Assembly (NCBI GenBank): GCA_029834535.1
Contig: JAQMWT010000212.1
Coordinates: 1 to 64,000, forward strand
Direction: 5' to 3'
Length of the DNA: 64,000 nt
Origin: Chrysophaeum taylorii
Taxonomy: Eukaryota > Sar > Pelagophyceae > Pelagomonadales > Pelagomonadaceae
In this document: piece after piece, positions 1 through 10,004 of the stretch
Layout of the letters: the number at the start of each line of letters is the position of its first letter
Numbering within the stretch: position 1 is the first letter of the stretch
Made by a program: the position numbers and the translations under genes
Notes under the pieces: model-generated
What the model saw: only the letters and a program-made list of their open reading frames with translations
Database searches by the model: none
What the model was told of the DNA's origin: nothing

Positions 1-227
1 GACGGCATCGGGGTTCATATTTATGAAATTCGTTAGGTTCCAAATGCAGATAACAAACAGAACCAAAAGGTTTGAGGTAGTCTTGTTGGGGAACATTACA
101 TTGGTCTAACAAAACTTGTTGGGGGCTTAGGACTTTATTATAAATACGTTCGAGGAAACGTTAGGGAGGAGATTATACGATTGGATAGCATGTATAACAG
201 CCCAAGGGTAGTGTGGTGCCGGATCTG

Positions 228-1080
228 TTAGGGGTGACCTTTATAGGATACATTAAGCATATGCCGGAGTCTTGTACACGCGGCAGTGGCTACGTGACCA
301 ACAGCGGCTTCGACTTCATGATTAAAGACATGTAAGTAAGGGGAACGCGGACATTTTAATACCATGTTCCACACGGAAGGGGGCTGTAACATGCTGGGAT
401 AAATGGGTTTAAAGGAATCACAATAAATTTGTTTTAGTTGTACATGAACATAAGTAGAGCAAAAATTGCGGACAAACTCAAGGGCGTTACAAAATTCGCT
501 GGAGTTAGTGCTACGACAAAAGTACACTAACAGAAATTTAGAAATGAGACACTTGAAGACAATGATATGTCGAAAGGATCCCCATTCCGAGAGCACAGAG
601 ACGTAACCACCGTCACATGCCCAAGCTTCACCAGGTTGAAAATTTTTCGAATGATGGTTGCTTGATAAGGTGGTGTGGATGAGGAAAGCGTTTTTTATGA
701 ATCGTACAATCCACACAGAACTTACGGTAGGGTACGTCAGATGGGTGGTGTCCAGGACTGGCAATAACCTGAACAGCTTTTATGGCTTGAGAATCACTGG
801 AATGGTGAATGTTGTGAAAATTGGTAGCTCGTTGTTGCGCATCTCGAAATGCGAGGGTGCCCCTGGCATGGACTTTCTTATCGAAGGGTGCATGCTTCTC
901 ATGGAGCTGTCTTGGCGTTATAAGGGGTATTTGTTTTTCTTTAGTAGGAGATGATATATCTGCGGATAAGATGTTAGAGAGGAAAGCATGAGCTACTGAA
1001 CCAGTATGAAAAGAAGTAAGTTCGTTGTTTGAAGTGATAGTATCACAACATAAGAGTTTTTTATTAGAAATGTAGAACAT
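228..1080 (-). pseudogene. integrase region of A1
   Basis: Integrase of a copia polyprotein, which joins cDNA to host DNA. The frames show a zinc-binding segment with CVDC after a histidine-rich stretch, then WACDGGY carrying the first catalytic aspartate of the D,D-E core, and YCDSFKP carrying the second. The region matches A2 (6663-7936) and A3 (19660-22341). The glutamate segment (VEAAVGH) lies near 300. It is a fossil, broken at a few points, and holds a 33-bp retroposon insertion just downstream of its start. Confidence 0.85.
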
Positions 1081-1086
1081 AGTAAT

Positions 1087-1119
1087 GCTTGGGAGAGGTC
1101 TGAAGTTAGTTAGTTAGTT
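1087..1119 (+). mobile_element. 33-bp 5'-truncated copy of the GTTA-tailed retroposon
   Basis: Only the 3' tip of the SINE-like repeat is present, ending in three GTTA-type units. It is flanked by perfect 17-bp direct repeats (1070-1086 and 1120-1136), which are target-site duplications. The combination of extreme 5' truncation, intact tail and long duplication is typical of target-primed reverse transcription. Confidence 0.88.
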
Positions 1120-3353
1120 ATGTAGAACATAGTAATATAACTCTGGTGTAATGTTAAAGATGTATCTGTTGGGAATATATTTGTGAAGAAGGTTGACCTA
1201 TAGTTTTTGGTTAGAGGAGCGTGATCAGGGTCAAACGATGGTGATAGCGTTAATGTACGCAAGTCGTAAACAAGCTGACATAAGTGTTTATAAATAGTAT
1301 GATATGTTCCAGCTGGAATAGCATTTGCGATGATATCACAACATAGGTCAGGGGACAAAGACAAAAGAAAATTGATTTGGTACGCTGTGAAATTATTGGC
1401 GCGTGCCAATTCGCGAGTTGAGTAGTGTCGGATGCGATCGAGTCGTGGATCGTACACGAGCATATTAGCAAATCCACGAATGGTAGGAGTGGGAGTATAT
1501 ATAGAGTGAACTTTGGCACCCATCTTCCTATCGCTTGATGTTATAAAGCCCAAATATCTGCTTTGGGACAAATGCATGTCACTTAAAGCAAATATTTTGT
1601 CGATAAATTCGAGACGATTTTCCTGAGGGTAGAAGACAAAAGAATCGTGAAATACAGGAGAAGTATATGAAACCAGTGCTTGTACTAGACGACGCGTGTC
1701 TTGATTTTCATTATGATGGTATGCTTGGCAAAGCCAAAGAAAACCGGTAACAGGTTCGAGAGAAGCAGTTTTATCGATTCCGGCATCGTGTGTTAAAAAG
1801 GAGTAGGTTTCGCCAAAAGTATTTATGTGTGCCTGGTATTTAGAAGAGGTTAGAAACTGTTATGTCTCCGCCTGTATGTCTTCCACCGTGATGTAAATGA
1901 TGGATGAAGTAGAGGATTTATTTAGGAATAACCTGTGAGATGGTTGGTTAGATTCGATAGTTGTAATACGAAAGGACACAGGTAATGTGATGGATTTAGG
2001 AATAATCGTCCCATAATATTATAGAGGACCACAAAAGCTTTGAGTTCAATAGGGATCTCATGCAAGCAAGTGGTTTTCTTGAATTAGTCAAGAATCCCAG
2101 GCGAAAGTTAGAAATGCCTTCCATTTCATCTTGACTGGGATGTTCGACTGTTTTATTAGAGTGCAGACGAAGGAACAGCATAGTTAAGGTTTCAAGCTCA
2201 GTCACAGTTAAGCGCACGGATCCTGTACGACTAAAATGTTATAGGTTTTAGGTGTGGACACGAATGGTATGTCAGGAAAGACCTGCGTCCAAGGTTCGTC
2301 GACTATTAACTTGCGACTGATGGAATTAGCGTGGTCTGCAATATCCAGAAAGGAAGTGACTCGTTTATTAGGCCATGAAAGCAGATCAAGAGGGCCGGTG
2401 TTATATTTGCGTGCGACGAGGATCCATCTTTCTCTGGCTTGATAATCTCCACATAAATAGCATGGAAATCGGTCACATATGTCCACCGTATAGTGCATCG
2501 TTGAGAAGATGAGATTAGCAACTCGTATATGATCTTCATACGATGCGGAGTGTGGTGGAGTCATTTCCATGAAGAGAACAAGCGGCTTTAAAAGCTCAAG
2601 TACACTTAGAGCACTTGGGAACAAAGAATCATCCATATCGCGCTCGAAGGTGGAAATGGATCTCCCATTGATTATGTTGCGATTTGTGCATGGTGATGTC
2701 AATTCCACTATGTCAGTGTAATATCGTGCACGTTCAACGTCCGATGCTCGATGGAGATATGTCAAAAACTTAGGTAGGGATGGGAAAACTTCGATGGAAT
2801 TACCAAAACGTCTTCGTAGCATGTGCGTGATATTGTCGTCGCTCTCAACAAGAACTTTAACGTTGATGTTGATTTGCAAGTCATTAGAAGCGCAAGCCAA
2901 GAATGCAGGAGTGGACATCCCAGAGCAAAGTAAAGTTACTGTAGGTATTCGTGGGCTAGGAGATGAAGTTACTGTGTGGAGCAAACGTGCGGTAACCTTG
3001 CGTCATACAGGAGGTGGGAAATGCTTGCGTATGTAAGGCAGCTGCGAATGCATTGACTCCAAGATGGTTTTAAGCCATGGGACGTAAATTACTCGTTCCA
3101 TGAGGGTGGAATATAGTTTGAGCATTTCGCGTTGTTCATTAAAAGCACATAGTCTGAACTGTAGTGAGCGAAGTTCCATTTTACGCGCTTTTGCTTGTTG
3201 TAGCGAGTAAATTGGTAGAGTTGGCAACAGGTTACTGAGTCTAAACAAAGTAATCTTGACATTATCATCAATTTTACTCTGGATAGATGATTGTCCTTTA
3301 AATTCAACTCCATAAAGATGTATACCAAGTTTATCTTCTCCCCATTGAGTCAT
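1110..3353 (-). pseudogene. cytosine-C5 DNA methyltransferase-like domain of A1
   Basis: This lies between protease and integrase. From right to left the frames show, in order, the landmarks of C5-cytosine methyltransferases: LLCSGMSTPAF (motif I-like, SAM binding), VLVESDD (motif II), SPCTNRN (motif IV position, with the cysteine), EMTPPH (motif VI position), CGDYQARERW (motif VIII, QxRxR), a long variable stretch in the target-recognition position, then RELARANN and ANAIPAGTY (motifs IX and X) near 1320-1420. The motif order and spacing are strong. Motifs IV and VI are diverged from the cellular PCQ and ENV forms, so activity is uncertain. It is broken at several points. Confidence 0.72.
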
Positions 3354-5125
3354 ACTGATGATGTGCAGATCGGGATCGTTATGGTCGTTTTGCTTGGGTA
3401 GAAAAGCGCAACGTCTAGCTTTACATATCCCACATTTGGATGCTTTGGGAGAGCGGGAATGACGGTCCTTATAATCATAGCATGTGTGATTCTCTGCGTA
3501 TCCGTAGCAGTCTGGATAGCAGGTGATAAGGACTCGGGTAGCTTTACGATGTGGATAGGATCAGCATAACGTTTAAAGTTAATTACATGTTGAGAAGCAC
3601 ATGTGTCAGCATATCCTGGCGTAGTCATTAGCGGCAAATTGTACTCGTTGTACAGTTTAAGCATTGTTGCATAACAGGCATGTGTTGAGCTTTGACCAAA
3701 CACGTACTGTGTCATGAAACTTTGCGTTTGTTCGGAAGGCACAACGACGAGTGTAAAACCATTGTTTAATTTCGGTAGCAACACAGGGGGATCTGTACCA
3801 TCTTCATTATCTTCGTTGGGTTGAGTATTGGGGAGCTCGGAGTGCGAGGAAGTTTCCCGAGCTTGACGACGAACGATAGCATTCTGAGCTTTAGCATTTA
3901 TGTGCTGCAATAGCGGCTGAGGGATGTTATCGATTTCATCATCTTTAATGGACAGAAAAGTGTGGAACATTTTCTCTGTATCAGCAGTCCCCCTCTGCTC
4001 CGCATCACTGGGGGACGCTTCAGGAGCAGATGTTTCAGTTTGATACTTTTCTTCTGAAACAAGAGATTCCTTATCGGCTTCTAAGAGGTTCGATATGGTA
4101 TTGGACATAGTATCAACTCGAGATAAGTAGAGATGAACTTGGGTGGCTTCGTCAGGATCTAAGGACTGTGTCGAAGCTTGAGAAGCGGTTGTCCAGAGGG
4201 TACTCAGTAAGCTTTTCATTTCCTCCTGTACCATTTTAGAGTCGGTAGCAGGGTTGGGATTCGCTTCCTGTAATTTACCAAACAGGTGGCGAAGACGATC
4301 AACTTGATAAGTAGCCCGGTCCATAAGAGACATATTAGAGCGTGCATTGCGGTTAGAGGAAGATGAGTAGACAGGACGATCGAAGCTGGTACCTTTGACG
4401 TTATAATTTGAAGGTGGACGATAGTACGACGTGTCACGAGGTGAAATTGTCGATGCTTTATCTTTTGCGTTACGAAGCTTACGAGCGTTGAAGCCAGACT
4501 GTCCAGCTACAGTAGCTAACAACGAGTAAGCGTTGTTTAGAGAGTCGTGGGATTGATGAATAGTATCCATCAATAATACCTTAGGTGGCTTGGTAGCGGT
4601 AGTACCAGGGATGTAAGGGATCCAGGAAGCGGGTTTATCCAAGCGTCGGTTAGAGGAAAACTTTGTTTCATTGTATATCTTTAACAAGAATTCCAATAAC
4701 GGACGAACGTCGTTAGGATCAACTAGCTTTAACAATTCGGGATCGTGACTCGAGTTGTTACCAGAGCGTGTCTCGTAGAGTTTACACCATTCCAATAAAG
4801 ATTGAGAATAGCGCTCGTGATCCGAGGGATTAGCATATAGACGGTAGATCTCCTCGTGAGCTTTAAGAGTGATTATGGAGTTATTAAATTGGATTGATGC
4901 TTCATCATTATTTAATTGCTTTGCCTGAGATTGAAAGGCAAGGAGTTGTTCGACAAATACATGGGCATACCAATTAACATTTAGAGACATTCGATTAAAC
5001 TGAGATTTAAGCTCAGTTACATCTGTACAAGACACTGTCTCATAGTAATGATAGGCTAAAAGCATTACAGCACGTAATTTATTGGGATGTGCAGTAATTG
5101 CATAAATTTCTTTAGTTGAGGCCAC
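3350..5125 (-). CDS. Gag C-terminal part and aspartic protease of A1 (591 residues)
   Basis: A long open frame covering the second half of Gag and the protease. The first half holds helical Gag sequence (PNKLRAVMLLAYHYYE onward), an arginine/serine-rich patch (RPPSNYNVKGTSFDRP), and an acidic linker with PSDAEQRG. The protease is marked by YADTCAS, where retroviral-type proteases have the active aspartate, and by a downstream GYVKLDVALF strand. The frame overlaps the upstream Gag frame by about 60 bases. The same D-T-C-A form is seen in A3 and A4, and D-S-C-A in family D, so it is a family trait. Confidence 0.8.
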   Translation of the reverse strand: MASTKEIYAITAHPNKLRAVMLLAYHYYETVSCTDVTELKSQFNRMSLNVNWYAHVFVEQLLAFQSQAKQLNNDEASIQFNNSIITLKAHEEIYRLYANPSDHERYSQSLLEWCKLYETRSGNNSSHDPELLKLVDPNDVRPLLEFLLKIYNETKFSSNRRLDKPASWIPYIPGTTATKPPKVLLMDTIHQSHDSLNNAYSLLATVAGQSGFNARKLRNAKDKASTISPRDTSYYRPPSNYNVKGTSFDRPVYSSSSNRNARSNMSLMDRATYQVDRLRHLFGKLQEANPNPATDSKMVQEEMKSLLSTLWTTASQASTQSLDPDEATQVHLYLSRVDTMSNTISNLLEADKESLVSEEKYQTETSAPEASPSDAEQRGTADTEKMFHTFLSIKDDEIDNIPQPLLQHINAKAQNAIVRRQARETSSHSELPNTQPNEDNEDGTDPPVLLPKLNNGFTLVVVPSEQTQSFMTQYVFGQSSTHACYATMLKLYNEYNLPLMTTPGYADTCASQHVINFKRYADPIHIVKLPESLSPAIQTATDTQRITHAMIIRTVIPALPKHPNVGYVKLDVALFYPSKTTITIPICTSSV

Positions 5126-5742
5126 ATAGCGAGAGCGGGCTTTTCCTGGGACTCCAGGTTAAAGAATGTGTACAAGAAACCAGCATAAGTTTCGCAGTGT
5201 TTGATCCAATCGGCATTAGAGAGACCTGTAAAGGATATGTTAGTTAAAGATGAATCATACACAATTGATTTAGGGAATCGGGTATCTAATAAAGTGAGGA
5301 CACGTTTGACATCCTTATTTAATTCAGGACGAACAAGGTTATACGACTCTTGGTAGTAAAGTCGTTCAAGATTATTACGGACATCAACTGTTAGTTGATG
5401 GGAAGAGTTGACGTGCCAAGTCTTTAAATGTTCGGGCAGGGCATCTTCATCAGGTAAGTTTAAATCGTTAACTTGTTCAGCTTTCCATTGAGCGAAGATG
5501 ATATCAACTTCTTGTTCAAGAATTTGATTATATTCCGGAGCATTCCGGGTGTAAGCTTCATATGAATCGAAGCAGAATAACGCGTCCACATATGGACTTG
5601 TCATATGCCTGCGAAGCGCCTCAATTTGCAAGCTCACCTTGGTTGAGTTATCTTGGAAACGCAATCCTGCGTTAATTTTATCAACGAGGATTTGTTCTTG
5701 TTTGTAGATATCCGTGGTGGATATTGTTTTTTGTTTTGACAT
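5065..5742 (-). CDS. Gag N-terminal part of A1 (225 residues)
   Basis: The start codon (MSKQKTISTTDIYKQEQ) follows the leader. The protein is mostly helical and charged, with the conserved block FDSYEAYTRNAPEY and, near the end, NLESQEKPALAMWPQ. Both blocks recur in the Gag of family D (33722 onward), which supports a structural capsid role. No CCHC zinc knuckle is visible. Assigned as Gag by position between the leader and the protease. Confidence 0.75.
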   Translation of the reverse strand: MSKQKTISTTDIYKQEQILVDKINAGLRFQDNSTKVSLQIEALRRHMTSPYVDALFCFDSYEAYTRNAPEYNQILEQEVDIIFAQWKAEQVNDLNLPDEDALPEHLKTWHVNSSHQLTVDVRNNLERLYYQESYNLVRPELNKDVKRVLTLLDTRFPKSIVYDSSLTNISFTGLSNADWIKHCETYAGFLYTFFNLESQEKPALAMWPQLKKFMQLLHIPINYVL

Positions 5743-6207
5743 GATTGTGACCTATTAAGAGATAGGTTAGAGGATTGATAGACAGATTCGACACATAAGA
5801 ATGAAGGGTTTCTCAAGTGCGGGTTCTATGTACAGTACGCTATTTTAAACGTGGGCTTATTGACAAGACCAAACAAATCAACATGCTATTTAAAACAGGG
5901 TGACTTGAGACTGAAGAATGGATTAGTTCTCGAGCAGTCAGTCTTTTGTTGGGGAATGGAAGGAAAAACCCGTACAAGTTTCCGCGGCTTGTATAGGGAA
6001 AATTTTAATTTTATTGGTTATGCGAGTGCATGTGACCAGTGACCGACCCAACTCGGTCACAAACCAAATTAACTGGTGGGCACATACCGTCACACAACAA
6101 ATATGTACAGTAGACCACCGCCAAACACATCGTCGCGTTGTACTCGTGATCAGGCGCAAATTGATCATTCGATTTAGACGTACAACACAGTTGGGCTGAC
6201 ACACCTA
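5743..6207 (-). other. A1 leader between primer-binding site and Gag
   Basis: About 465 bases of untranslated leader, conserved with A3 (13840-14304) and A4 (28787-29241). It probably carries packaging and dimerisation signals, but none can be shown here. Short reading frames in it have no support. Confidence 0.6.
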
Positions 6208-6226
6208 CGCATCTGGGCCCATAACC
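6208..6226 (-). promoter_or_regulatory. primer-binding site of A1 (initiator tRNA-Met anticodon arm)
   Basis: Immediately after the LTR the element reads GGTTATGGGCCCAG followed by ATGCG. The reverse complement CTGGGCCCATAACC is the anticodon arm of eukaryotic initiator tRNA-Met. This points to priming by a tRNA half, as known for Drosophila copia. Confidence 0.8.
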
Positions 6227-6626
6227 TGGAGAGATTTGACCCTCTCCGGGTACATGGTAGAGACTGCGTGCAGTCTTAGGCGTGTACAGACCATTCCGCT
6301 TGTCACATGCTACTACACAAGGTAGGGATTTAGGCCCTAACTCCTTAAGGACATTAGGTCCCATAGAAGCGTTTACACTGACAACGGGGAACGAAGTCTC
6401 TGTTAATCAAACAGAAAACCCCGTACCCGACGGTACGCACCTGGAGGCCTACTCCATGTTGGAAAAGAGCTTCAGACTGGGTTCTTCATAGTCGTGAGAG
6501 AAAGGGGGCGGAAGGGTAAGGAAAAGGAAGAAAGAGGAAAAGCCGTATTACGGAGAGAAAACCCTCGTGTAGAGATAGGTGTGAAAATGTTCCAGTGTCG
6601 CACACATAATAGTGTAGCTCTCTGGA
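6227..6626 (-). repeat. 5' LTR of A1 (about 400 bp)
   Basis: Bounded on the inner side by the primer-binding site and on the outer side by unrelated-orientation A2 sequence at 6627. It begins TCCAGAG and ends CTCTCCA in element orientation, and aligns with the LTRs at 13419-13820 and 29261-29672. LTRs carry promoter and polyadenylation signals. Confidence 0.85.
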
Positions 6627-6662
6627 ATTCCGGCTGGAATATATCATGTAATTTATAAACAT

Positions 6663-7936
6663 TTGTGTCAGATTGTCTATGACTTGCGTAAATTAACGTT
6701 ATCACCATCCTTTGACCCTGATCATGCTTCACTAACCAAAAATTACAGGTCAACCTTTTTCACCCATATATTTCCTACAGACACATCCTTAATTTTACAC
6801 CAGAGTTCCATTACAATGTTATATATTTCTAATAAAATCTTTTCATGTTGTGACAATCTTACCCCTAATCCCAAACATCTACCTTTTCATCTCGATTCAG
6901 TAGCTCACGTCTTCCTCTCTAACACTGCTCCCGCAGATACATCATCTCCTACTAAAGTGAGAAACATTCCTCTCATAACTCCAAGACAGCTCCATGAGAA
7001 GCATGCACCCTTTGATAGAAAAGTTCATGCCAGGGGCACCCTCGCATTTCGAGATGCGCAACAACGTGCTACCAATTTTTACAACATCCATCATTCTAGC
7101 GATTCTCAAGCTATAAAAGCTGTTCAGGTTATTGCCAGTCCGGGACATCATCCTTCTGATGTACCCTACCGTAAGTTATGTGTGGACTGTACGACCCATA
7201 AAAAACGCTTTCCTCATCCACATCATCTTACCAAGCAACCATCATTCGAAAAAAATTTCCAACCTTGGGAAGCCTGGGCATGTAACGGTGGTTGCGTCTC
7301 TGTCCTCTCGGAATGGGGGTCCTTTCGCCATATCATTGTCTTTAAGTGTCTCATTTCTAAAATTTTGTTAGTGTGCTTTTGTCGTAGCACTAATTCTAGC
7401 GAATTTTGAAGCGCCCTCGAGTTTGTCCGCAACTTTTGTTCTACTTATGTTCATGTACAACTAACACAAATTTATTGTGATTCATTTAAACCTCACTTAT
7501 CCCAACATGTTACCACTCCCTTTCGTGTTGAATACGGCATTAATATGTCTGCCCCCCCCCCTTACTTACATGTTTTTGATCATGAAGAAGCCGCTGTTGG
7601 TCATATCGCAACTGCCGCGTCTATACGACTCCGGCATATGCTTAATGTATCCTATAAAGGTCACCCCCTAACAGATCCGGCACCACATTACCCGTGGGCT
7701 GTTATACATGCTGTCCAATCATATAATCTCCTTCCTAACGTTTCTCTCGAACGTATTTGTAATAAAGTCCTAAGCCCCCAACAAGTTTTGTTGGATCAAT
7801 GTAATGTTCCCCAACAGGACTACCTCAAACCATTTGGTTCTGTTTGTTATTTGCATTTAGAACCTAACGAATTTCATAAACATGAGCCTCGATGTCGTCC
7901 TTACATCTACTTATGTGGTGCTAATGCCATAAACCC
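6663..7936 (+). pseudogene. integrase region of A2
   Basis: It contains the end of the methyltransferase-like domain and then integrase. The zinc-binding part shows CVDCTTHKK after a histidine-rich run. The first catalytic region is represented by EAWACNGG, the second by IYCDSFKP, and the glutamate region by DHEEAAVGHIATAA. It ends at the SINE-like insertion. Fossil; compare A3 at 19660-22341. Confidence 0.82.
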
Positions 7937-8218
7937 GGCGTAGGTTGGCACCTATTCGCCCCCCGGGCGGGCCGGTTGGCAGCCGGAACGTTCGCAATGG
8001 GACGGGGTATGGCCGGGGGGCGAAGACGGAAGGTTATCGACGAGTTGGTTGTCAGTCATATCGCGGTCTCCTCGTCGCATGGCGACAAGCTTGATGGTCA
8101 CTCTCCGCCGACCGACCTTTCGGCGCTCCTCGTCTACAGGCCCGTGATTCCGGACTGGCTCCTGTCGGTCCGGCCTGGCTCCCATGCTCGGGAGAGGTCT
8201 GAAGTTAGTTAGTTAAGT
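7937..8218 (+). mobile_element. GTTA-tailed SINE-like retroposon, 5'-truncated (282 bp)
   Basis: It is flanked by 15-bp target duplications (7922-7936 and 8219-8233) with one mismatch. It starts at GGCGTAGGTTGGC, about 85 bases later than the longest copies. The 3' end has the conserved CTCCC-loop-GGGAG hairpin followed by GAAGTTAGTTAGTTA. Reading frames inside it are short and not conserved as a protein. Confidence 0.9.
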
Positions 8219-8247
8219 TAATGTCATAAACCCATTAATAACACCCC

Positions 8248-8921
8248 ATGTTGATCATTTTGCCGATGTTGCCCTTAATCCTGAAAACGGCCAAGTCCGT
8301 GTCTCCTCTAAACTTACCTTTCCTCATCTCATTTCTAAAACTCCTCCTGATTATGAACGACATTCACCTCCCGCACCTGCACCTGACATTCCCTTCTCTG
8401 TTCACAGCACCCCCAATGATGTGGCGCAGAGGGGGGATGCTACGTCCACCGAGACTGAACACGAGAGGGGGACTCCTTCTTCTCCTACCCATGCTCCCTC
8501 TCCCGTTCCCGCATGTGCTCCGGCTGCTTCTGCACCCGCTGCTTCCGCACCCGCTGCTTCCGCCACCACACCCCCATCTGAAGTGTCCTCCAACACTTTA
8601 CCCCTTCTACCATCTTATCGGTCTCTCTATTCCCAGGATGTCCTCCGTCTCACCCGTGGTCCTCATCACCCTCAACCTCGTCGCAAAACTCATCTCAAGG
8701 ACGTTCTTACTCGTATTGCTTCGCCAACTGTTGCCGCTTATAAACAAGCTGGTGGTACGCTTGCCGACTTCAAGTATGACCTCTCCAAGCAGTATATAAC
8801 TTTCTGCGACCCCACCCTCTACTCCCTTCATGTTGCTCATGGCATCCACTGGACGGCTATACCTCCAGAGGGGAAATTTACACGCTCCCTTCATCATCAC
8901 GTTCACCAAGCGCTTTCTTGA
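8248..8921 (+). pseudogene. integrase C-terminal region and linker of A2
   Basis: This continues the polyprotein after the SINE insertion. It includes the conserved stretch read in A3 as HLTDVVLNPENGQVRVSS, then a low-complexity linker expanded in A2 to several APAAS units (8515-8570; A3 has fewer), then SYRSLYSQDVLRL and KQAGGTLADFKYDLSKQ. The linker precedes RT. Fossil. Confidence 0.65.
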
Positions 8922-8933
8922 TCTTCTTCCGCT

Positions 8934-9903
8934 ATGTGTCATGGGAGCCTTAGCCATCCATTGCCGGATGTCACTCCTGTTCATCTCGTTCATCTCTACG
9001 ACGACTTCAGCCTTGCAGACTTTCACCTTCCTCGTGCTCTCGTTCATCTCATTTCCGAACATGCTCACGCTTTTCAAGTTCCTCCCGCTCAATATGCTTA
9101 TGCTTTGCTCACACCCCATTCCATTTTGGATCATAATGACGCTTCTTATGGTGCCTCCGAGCCTCACCTCTCCGCCATCGAAGACTACATCACCGTGCAA
9201 TCTCATTACATTGAGGCCCACTTTGGCGATGCTCCTCTACTAGTTGTTCAACTTGTCGAAGACCCCGATTATGCTCATACTACTGATCAGGTCGCTTCTT
9301 ACGCAATTACCCATCTTACGACGGCTCACGACCCCAGCACTGTTGGTCCGGACGAATATAAAATTCAAGCCAAAGATATCAAAATTGATGAATATGAGTT
9401 GAACTGCCTCAAAGGTCTCTCAGACGCTGATCGTAAAGCTTATATCTCCGCTATCTCCAAAGAGATTTTGATATTGTCAAGTTTGGCTGCTTTAAACTCG
9501 CGTTGCCAATGGTCAACTCAAAGCCTATTGACACCCGCCTCGTCCTACGTATAAAAACCAATGCTGCCGGTCAATATCTCAAGCATAAAGCACGCCTGGT
9601 CCTACGAGGATTCTTAGCTTCTCTGGGCACCAATTTTTCAACACATTCAGCCCTATGGCACAGCTTACTGGCATCCGTTGTGTTCTGGCGCTAGCAGCCC
9701 ATCTGCGACTTCCAGTCTACCACGTCGATGTACCTAACGCTTTTGTTCAAGCTCCCATAGATTCTCATGTCTATGTTAAACTGCCACAAGGTATTTACCT
9801 TCTCGATCCTGAAGATACCAAATATCAAGGCCGTCGTCTCCCAAAACTACTTAAATCTCTTTATGGATTACGACAAGTCCTGCCCTTTGGAATCAAACTA
9901 TAA
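8934..9903 (+). pseudogene. reverse transcriptase, N-terminal part, A2
   Basis: Copia RT fingers and palm. Visible blocks are VGPDEYKIQAKDIKIDEYELNC, then KHKARLVLRGFLASLG, YHVDVPNAFVQAPID (the first catalytic aspartate block) and LPKLLKSLYGLRQ. All match A3 at 22900-23500. It is part of a fossil polyprotein with a few breaks. Confidence 0.88.
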
Positions 9904-10004
9904 ATAGCTTCTTTGATTCTTTAGGCTATACACGCTTCCGAACAGATACGTGCATTTACGCTAAAGTCCAAGCTGACGCTACATTTTTAATTTGCACGCT
10001 CTCA

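Larger units (their letters stand above)
1..6626 (-). mobile_element. Ty1/copia element A1 (family A), partial, off left edge
   Basis: A family A copia retrotransposon read right to left: 5' LTR (6227-6626), primer-binding site, leader, Gag, protease, DNA methyltransferase-like domain and the start of integrase. RT, RNase H, the 3' gene and the 3' LTR would lie beyond the left edge. The order is seen directly and is repeated in copies A3 and A4. Reading frames are split in several places, so this is a fossil. The base next to its LTR at 6627 resumes family A sequence of the opposite strand (A2), so A1 probably inserted into A2 near motif X of A2's methyltransferase domain. Confidence 0.9.

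Noticed and set aside
7952-8212. Conserved open frames on both strands of the SINE-like repeat
   Set aside because: They recur only because the repeat is copied. The frame varies between copies and there is no protein signature, so I do not call a gene.
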